Assembly: GCA_045643145.1 (NCBI GenBank)
Contig: JAZUKG010000248.1
Location: 1 to 10,069, forward strand
Origin: SVFI01 sp045643145
Lineage (GTDB): Bacteria; Bacillota; Clostridia; Lachnospirales; Lachnospiraceae
Reading direction: 5' to 3'
Length of the DNA: 10,069 nt
A model generated the notes under the pieces. The model was given only the letters and a program-made list of their open reading frames with translations, was not told the DNA's origin and did no database searches. A program made the translations under genes and the position numbers. Numbering within the stretch: the stretch's first letter is position 1; the number at the start of each line of letters is the position of its first letter. This document shows positions 6,057-10,069 of this stretch, piece after piece.

Positions 6057-7370
6057 CTACTGTCTGGCTTCTAATGCTACCTCTATTTTTTGTTGCACAT
6101 AGCCATCCCCTTCATTTACCATAATTTCCAGCACTGCAGTTGTTCCTGCTTTGGTATATTTGAGCTGTTCTGTCAAATCCTCCATAGACAAAATCGGTTC
6201 CCCATTCATGGAAATCAAAACATCTCCTTTTTTAAGTCCTGCCTGCTCTGCCGGGGTGTAAGGATATACCTTGGCAAGATAAACGCCGCACGGCAGCCCA
6301 TATACACTGCTGATATCCTCGGTTACGTTAATACCGCTGATTCCCAGATATCCTCTTTCGGATTCAGCCACCATTTCCTTGGTTTCCTTTAACATCAGCT
6401 CATCAATAATCGGTTTTGCCACCGAAATCGGAATCGCATATCCCATTCCTTCGACTTTCGTTCCTGCGATTTTGCTGGAATTGATACCGATGACTTCTCC
6501 CATAGCATTTAATAATGCTCCGCCTGAATTTCCCGGATTAATCGCTGCATCTGTCTGTATCCATAAAGACTTGTTTCCGTCTTCACCTGTTTCATAGCTT
6601 CGGTTGATGGCACTGACAACTCCGGTTGTTACGCTTTGACCATATCCCAGTGCATTTCCGATGGCGATTGCTGCTTCTCCCACCTGACACTTTGTCGAAT
6701 CGCCGAGCAAAGCTACTCGAATCGTATCCTTGGTTTCCTTGCTGAGGTTTTCCAGTTTGACTGCTATGACTGCCAAATCCATTGATTTATTTGATCCCTT
6801 AACCACAGCCTCAGCCTTTGCATCATCAATAAACTGAACCGTTAATGCCGAAGAATCTGCAACAACGTGCTGATTGGTTGCAATCAAAAGTTCTTCTTCA
6901 TTTTCTCCTACGATGATTCCGGAACCGCTCCCCGTTTCCTCTGATGAAAACGAATATCCCCAGAAGTTTTCTTTTACCTCATAAGTACTGTAAATAGAAA
7001 CAACCGTCGGCATCGCTTCTCTGACTACCTCTGTTACATCAGTAATAATAGCTCGTCCCGGACTTTGCAACTGAATCTGATTTTCAGGCTGATTTTCCTG
7101 GTCTGCAATCTCATCTGCCAAAGCACCCTGCAAAGCTTCTTTTTGAACTTTCTTTTTTTGTGTAATTCCCTTACTTTTGGCACTTGAAGCAAATATCATG
7201 GCAACAACTGCCATAATACACACACCAAAGAAAGCTACCGAAACCAAAACGCTGATTACCTTTAAGGCTCGCAGGTTCCTGGGCCCATGATGTACCATAG
7301 GGTAAGTATACTGCGTTTGTGTATTCACTTTATCATTTATTGTATCACTGCTTTTGTCATCTTCGTACAC
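6057..7370 (-). CDS. htrA: HtrA/DegP-type membrane-anchored serine protease with PDZ domain
   Basis: The 437-residue protein (GTG start) has a charged cytosolic tail of about 35 residues, one membrane helix (about 36-61), a trypsin-like S1C domain and a C-terminal PDZ domain (about 340-435). The triad is complete: H168 in ATNQHVV, D198 in MDLAV and S282 in NPGNSGGA. HtrA proteases degrade misfolded proteins on the outer face of the membrane. Start choice: GTG 7370 has AGGAAGG (7381-7387) 10 bases upstream. The frame opens further to a TTG at 7463 overlapping the previous gene, but the extra residues look non-coding. The glycosyltransferase gene ends 80 bases upstream and the clpX-like gene starts 85 bases downstream; no terminator is seen on either side. 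Confidence 0.93.
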   Translation of the reverse strand: MYEDDKSSDTINDKVNTQTQYTYPMVHHGPRNLRALKVISVLVSVAFFGVCIMAVVAMIFASSAKSKGITQKKKVQKEALQGALADEIADQENQPENQIQLQSPGRAIITDVTEVVREAMPTVVSIYSTYEVKENFWGYSFSSEETGSGSGIIVGENEEELLIATNQHVVADSSALTVQFIDDAKAEAVVKGSNKSMDLAVIAVKLENLSKETKDTIRVALLGDSTKCQVGEAAIAIGNALGYGQSVTTGVVSAINRSYETGEDGNKSLWIQTDAAINPGNSGGALLNAMGEVIGINSSKIAGTKVEGMGYAIPISVAKPIIDELMLKETKEMVAESERGYLGISGINVTEDISSVYGLPCGVYLAKVYPYTPAEQAGLKKGDVLISMNGEPILSMEDLTEQLKYTKAGTTAVLEIMVNEGDGYVQQKIEVALEARQ

Positions 7371-7380
7371 GATGATCCAT

Positions 7381-7387
7381 CCTTCCT
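7381..7387 (-). promoter_or_regulatory. Ribosome binding site supporting a GTG start of htrA
   Basis: AGGAAGG on the minus strand is 10 bases before GTG 7370, slightly long but the best site in the region. A small perfect inverted repeat, TGAGC-ATA-GCTCA (7389-7401), lies directly upstream of it. Confidence 0.5.
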
Positions 7388-7450
7388 GTGAGCATAGCTC
7401 ATTGACTGATTCTATCATTTTGCATAAGAATAAAGGATAAATGTGTCTAT

Positions 7451-8386
7451 TTAGTGTTTCCAATATCCCGGATTGGAGGTTAGCTTCATCACCATACCCA
7501 TCGGAAGTCTTTCATATGCTTTTCCGAGTCTGTATCCGATATACTTACATCCGCTAAGCCAAATGAGACTAACAATAAGCCATGGGCGTTTCTTTTTCAC
7601 TAAATAAGCAGCTGTCTTTTTTACCATTGCTATCCCTGCGGATTCTGATGGTAAATTTTCAAAAACCTGTGCATGCTGGCTTTGTGATACACCTAAATCA
7701 AAATTTCTCTTCAGCTGCTGAATCCCGCCGTAATTGTGTGAATGATAAACTTTTGCATCTGCAGCATAATACACGCTCAGTCCCACTTTAATCACCTTTG
7801 CCGCAAAAAGCATATCTTCATTAAAGATTGCTGTAGGAACATATCCTCCCAGATCCATAAAAAGCTGTTTTTTATAAGCTGCGCACACATCGGAAAAGAA
7901 ATAGGTTTTAATCCCCAGTATATCCAAATCCTTTTGTGTTTTTTCTCTGGCTTCGCTCGGATAATTATGCTGTCTGGTGAATTTTTCAATTAAAGTAGCA
8001 TCCTTATTGGCGAGCTGTCTGGCATAACTGACACCTATTTTTTCGTTTTCAGCTAATGGTCTGATTAGGTTTTCCAGTAAATGTTCATCTGCCGGTATCG
8101 CATCATCTGTCATCATGACAAAGAAAGGTGCCTCAGACATTCTGACTCCCTTTTCTCTGGTTGCTGCATGATCGAATTCCTGTTTTGTGATATGAGTTAC
8201 AGAGACATTCGGATGCTTTTTACATAAATTCTCTTCCGAAGTAAATGCATCAAAATATGACTTTTCTGTATTAATGAGCCATATTTTATTGGGCTTCAGT
8301 GTCTGTTTATTTAGTTTATCCAAAAGTGTTAGCAGTTTATCATCCGGACGATACGTCGGTATAATAATATCTACTATTTCGTTCAT
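7451..8386 (-). CDS. Family 2 glycosyltransferase (rhamnosyltransferase-like)
   Basis: A 311-residue GT-A type enzyme that moves a sugar from a nucleotide donor to a growing glycan, probably surface polysaccharide, on the cytosolic side of the membrane. The N-terminus VDIIIPTYRPDDKL is the nucleotide-binding strand of GT2 proteins. TDD (93-95) is the metal/donor-binding DxD-like site, and NED (189-191) supplies the likely catalytic base, followed by YHSHNY (214-219). The C-terminal region (about 265-285) is hydrophobic and may associate with the membrane. The pattern is closest to bacterial rhamnosyltransferases, but donor and acceptor are not determinable here. ATG 8386 is preceded by a modest AGGAC site. 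It starts a unit after the terminator near 8450 and is followed by htrA. Confidence 0.88.
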   Translation of the reverse strand: MNEIVDIIIPTYRPDDKLLTLLDKLNKQTLKPNKIWLINTEKSYFDAFTSEENLCKKHPNVSVTHITKQEFDHAATREKGVRMSEAPFFVMMTDDAIPADEHLLENLIRPLAENEKIGVSYARQLANKDATLIEKFTRQHNYPSEAREKTQKDLDILGIKTYFFSDVCAAYKKQLFMDLGGYVPTAIFNEDMLFAAKVIKVGLSVYYAADAKVYHSHNYGGIQQLKRNFDLGVSQSQHAQVFENLPSESAGIAMVKKTAAYLVKKKRPWLIVSLIWLSGCKYIGYRLGKAYERLPMGMVMKLTSNPGYWKH

Positions 8387-8431
8387 GAGTCTGTCCTGCC
8401 TTTATTCTGAAAAATAATCGGTTAAAGCATA

Positions 8432-8473
8432 AATAAGAAAAGAGGGACTTCCTAAAAAGGAAATCCCTTTTTT
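8432..8473 (-). terminator. Rho-independent terminator after the LCP gene
   Basis: On the minus strand GGGATTTCC (8467-8459) pairs with GGAAGTCCC (8452-8444). The 9-bp stem has one G-U pair and a 6-base loop, then TCTTTTCTTATTT follows. It lies about 12 bases after the stop of the LCP gene. The A-run before the stem gives a U-tail on the other strand too, but no plus-strand gene needs it. Confidence 0.9.
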
Positions 8474-8479
8474 ACATTT

Positions 8480-9640
8480 TTATTTACCTGTATCTGAATG
8501 AACCTTTGCTCCGATTGTTGTAACCGTTGACGATGGAGTGTAATCTCCGACATCTCCAAACAGGAACTGATGAAGGAATAATACATCATCTGTCATATTT
8601 GTTGTCATAACACAGCTACCCTTTGCTCCGACCGTTCCGGTTGCTCTGTACTGTTCAGCCGGAAAACCGCCGGTTTCACCGATGCTGTAGCTGGCTACAT
8701 CTTTTAATAAATCAACGATTTCCGTTAATGTAAGGGAAGTTGATATTTCTTCAAAAATAGTATTGGCTGCTTTATTTAAGGTTGCCACATTTGCACTTTT
8801 TGCCTTGGTCAAAATAGCCTGAATTACTTCTCTTTGTCTCTCTGTACGCTTGAAGTCATCACCTGCTGTATAACGGATTCTACAGTATGAAACCGCCTGA
8901 ATACCATCCAGAGTCTGCATTCCTGTATTTGTTACCTTTTTATATGATTTACCAAGTGATTTCGAAGTTTCTACCTGATAGTTATTAAGGTGAGTAATTT
9001 CTGCAGAGTCAACATCAATATCTACTCCGCCGAGTGCATCAATCGTATCAGCCACGCCGGCCCATCCGACTGTCACATAATCTGTGATATTCATATCCAG
9101 ATTCATATTCAGCATATTGATTGCCTGAAGAGGTCCTCCCAGTGCATATGCTGAGTTTGCTTTATTATAAGAATCATTTCCCAGATTTAAATACGTATCA
9201 CGATAAACAGATACTAATTTAACCTCTTTGGTAGTTTCATTAATAGAAGCGATGATAATGGTATCGGAACGATTGCCTTTTCCCAGGGATTTATCTCTGG
9301 CATCCAAACCAAATAAAGCCACATTACGATATCCGCTCATATGCCCGCCAAGTCCGGCATTCTGCGTAATATCCTTTTTGTTTACATTCAGTTCGTCCTC
9401 TTCTGTCTCCTGTGAATCTCCACCAATTCCGTCATTGATAATAATCTGACTTTCATCCAGCTTTTCATGATCCATCTTGCCGTATAATACCACTACATAC
9501 AAGGCAATCAGCATGAGCACCAATACAAACAATTCTACTGCAATTAAAATAATGCGGTTTCTATTCTTTCTCGCGCGTTCTTCTTTTGTAAGCTTTTTTG
9601 CTCCTTTTTTCGCGGATGTGTTTTTCTTGCTATATGCCAT
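8480..9640 (-). CDS. LytR-CpsA-Psr (LCP) family phosphotransferase
   Basis: The 386-residue protein has a lysine/arginine-rich cytosolic tail (1-29), one membrane helix (about 30-53), an acidic linker (about 60-90) and an extracytoplasmic LCP domain (about 104-285). Visible LCP signatures are FGLDAR (110-115), RSDTI (124-128), VYRDT (145-149) and DDFKRTERQREVI (261-273), whose arginines bind the polyprenyl pyrophosphate. LCP enzymes transfer undecaprenyl-linked glycopolymers such as teichoic acid or capsule onto peptidoglycan. Start ATG 9640 (MAYSKK) is chosen for a strong GGAG site; an in-frame ATG at 9661 overlaps the stop of the sugar transferase by 4 bases but lacks such a site. The neighbouring sugar transferase, which begins the lipid-linked glycan, fits the role well. 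Confidence 0.93.
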   Translation of the reverse strand: MAYSKKNTSAKKGAKKLTKEERARKNRNRIILIAVELFVLVLMLIALYVVVLYGKMDHEKLDESQIIINDGIGGDSQETEEDELNVNKKDITQNAGLGGHMSGYRNVALFGLDARDKSLGKGNRSDTIIIASINETTKEVKLVSVYRDTYLNLGNDSYNKANSAYALGGPLQAINMLNMNLDMNITDYVTVGWAGVADTIDALGGVDIDVDSAEITHLNNYQVETSKSLGKSYKKVTNTGMQTLDGIQAVSYCRIRYTAGDDFKRTERQREVIQAILTKAKSANVATLNKAANTIFEEISTSLTLTEIVDLLKDVASYSIGETGGFPAEQYRATGTVGAKGSCVMTTNMTDDVLFLHQFLFGDVGDYTPSSTVTTIGAKVHSDTGK

Positions 9641-9642
9641 TT

Positions 9643-9652
9643 CCTTCTCCTT
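9643..9652 (-). promoter_or_regulatory. Ribosome binding site of the LCP gene
   Basis: AAGGAGAAGG on the minus strand ends 2 bases before ATG 9640, with its GGAG core 6 bases away. It supports this start over ATG 9661. It overlaps the last codons of the sugar transferase region, suggesting translational coupling. Confidence 0.75.
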
Positions 9653-9657
9653 CAATA

Positions 9658-10069
9658 TCAATAAGCATTTTTATTCACAAACCCCTTAAACACGGTTAAG
9701 AACAAAATTTTAATATCAAGTCCCATAGTCCAGTTTTCAATATAGTATAAATCGCAATCGATTCTCTTTCGAATTGAAGTATCTCCTCGATATCCATTGA
9801 CCTGAGCCCATCCCGTCATTCCCGGTCTGACCTGATGTTTAATCATATATCTCGGAATTTCTTCCTTGAACTTTTCTACAAAGAACGGTCTTTCCGGTCT
9901 CGGTCCCACCAGACTCATATCGCCCATTAATACATTAATAAGCTGCGGAAGCTCGTCCATACTGGTCTTTCGAAGAACTCGTCCGATCTTTGTTACTCTC
10001 GGGTCATCTCTGGTAGTCCATTCCTTCTTTTCCTCATTTGGTTTTTGCATTTCCATCGTACGGAATTTA
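9658..10069 (-). CDS. Polyprenyl-phosphate sugar transferase, C-terminal part (5' end outside the window)
   Basis: The frame is open through the right edge of the window: codons before the internal ATG at 10056 read KFRT, giving the KFRTM form of the conserved FRxM motif, so the real start lies beyond base 10069. About 136 residues are visible. They carry the bacterial sugar transferase signatures DELPQLINVLMGDMSLVGPR, RPGMTGWAQVNGYRG and YYIENWTMGLDIKIL. These WcaJ/RfbP/CpsE-type enzymes move a sugar-1-phosphate from UDP-sugar to undecaprenyl phosphate, the first step of capsule or exopolysaccharide repeat-unit assembly at the membrane. The particular sugar cannot be told. The stop lies 17 bases before the LCP start, so the two form an operon. 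Confidence 0.93.
   Translation of the reverse strand, partial: KFRTMEMQKPNEEKKEWTTRDDPRVTKIGRVLRKTSMDELPQLINVLMGDMSLVGPRPERPFFVEKFKEEIPRYMIKHQVRPGMTGWAQVNGYRGDTSIRKRIDCDLYYIENWTMGLDIKILFLTVFKGFVNKNAY

Noticed and set aside
7582..7993. Plus-strand frames opposite the glycosyltransferase
   Set aside because: Antisense shadows of a confident GT2 gene; no ribosome sites.
8387..8443. Promoter for the glycosyltransferase gene
   Set aside because: A promoter is expected after the terminator, but no -35/-10 pair with acceptable spacing could be picked by eye, so none is annotated.

Overview
The window reads as ordinary chromosome from a low-to-moderate G+C Gram-positive anaerobe, most likely a Lachnospiraceae-type clostridium (inference). 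The pointers are clear AGGAG-type ribosome binding sites, U-tailed terminator hairpins, a LytR-CpsA-Psr wall-polymer protein, a Csp-like subtilase and the general look of the proteins. All nine genes lie on the minus strand, so transcription runs from high to low coordinates. I see no rRNA, tRNA, CRISPR array, insertion sequence or phage gene, and no gap between genes exceeds about 205 bases.

In transcription order the window opens with a surface-polysaccharide block. It holds the C-terminal part of a polyprenyl-phosphate sugar transferase (cut by the window edge), then an LCP-family protein ending at a strong terminator near 8450. Next comes a family 2 glycosyltransferase followed by an HtrA-type membrane-anchored serine protease and a divergent ClpX-like AAA+ unfoldase with a very acidic N-terminal extension. 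No terminator is visible among these three, and a long hairpin terminator lies at about 4052-4100. After that come a Csp-like S8 peptidase, a divergent lipoprotein signal peptidase (LspA), a MATE efflux transporter and the 5' end of a threonine aldolase-like PLP enzyme that leaves the window at base 1.

Functionally, the first block initiates and attaches surface glycans. The middle holds four consecutive genes for proteolysis or protein unfolding: HtrA outside the membrane, ClpX-like in the cytosol, the S8 peptidase, and LspA in the membrane. The last block is a transporter-enzyme pair only 10 bases apart.

The most unusual item is the ClpX-like protein. It keeps the zinc finger and the AAA+ motifs, but carries about 160 extra acidic residues at the N-terminus, has SKN where E. 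coli ClpX has the substrate-binding RKH loop, and has IGY instead of IGF in the ClpP-docking loop. The orphan Csp-like protease, with a complete catalytic triad and no signal peptide, is the second item of interest. I found no convincing new defence system or mobile system.
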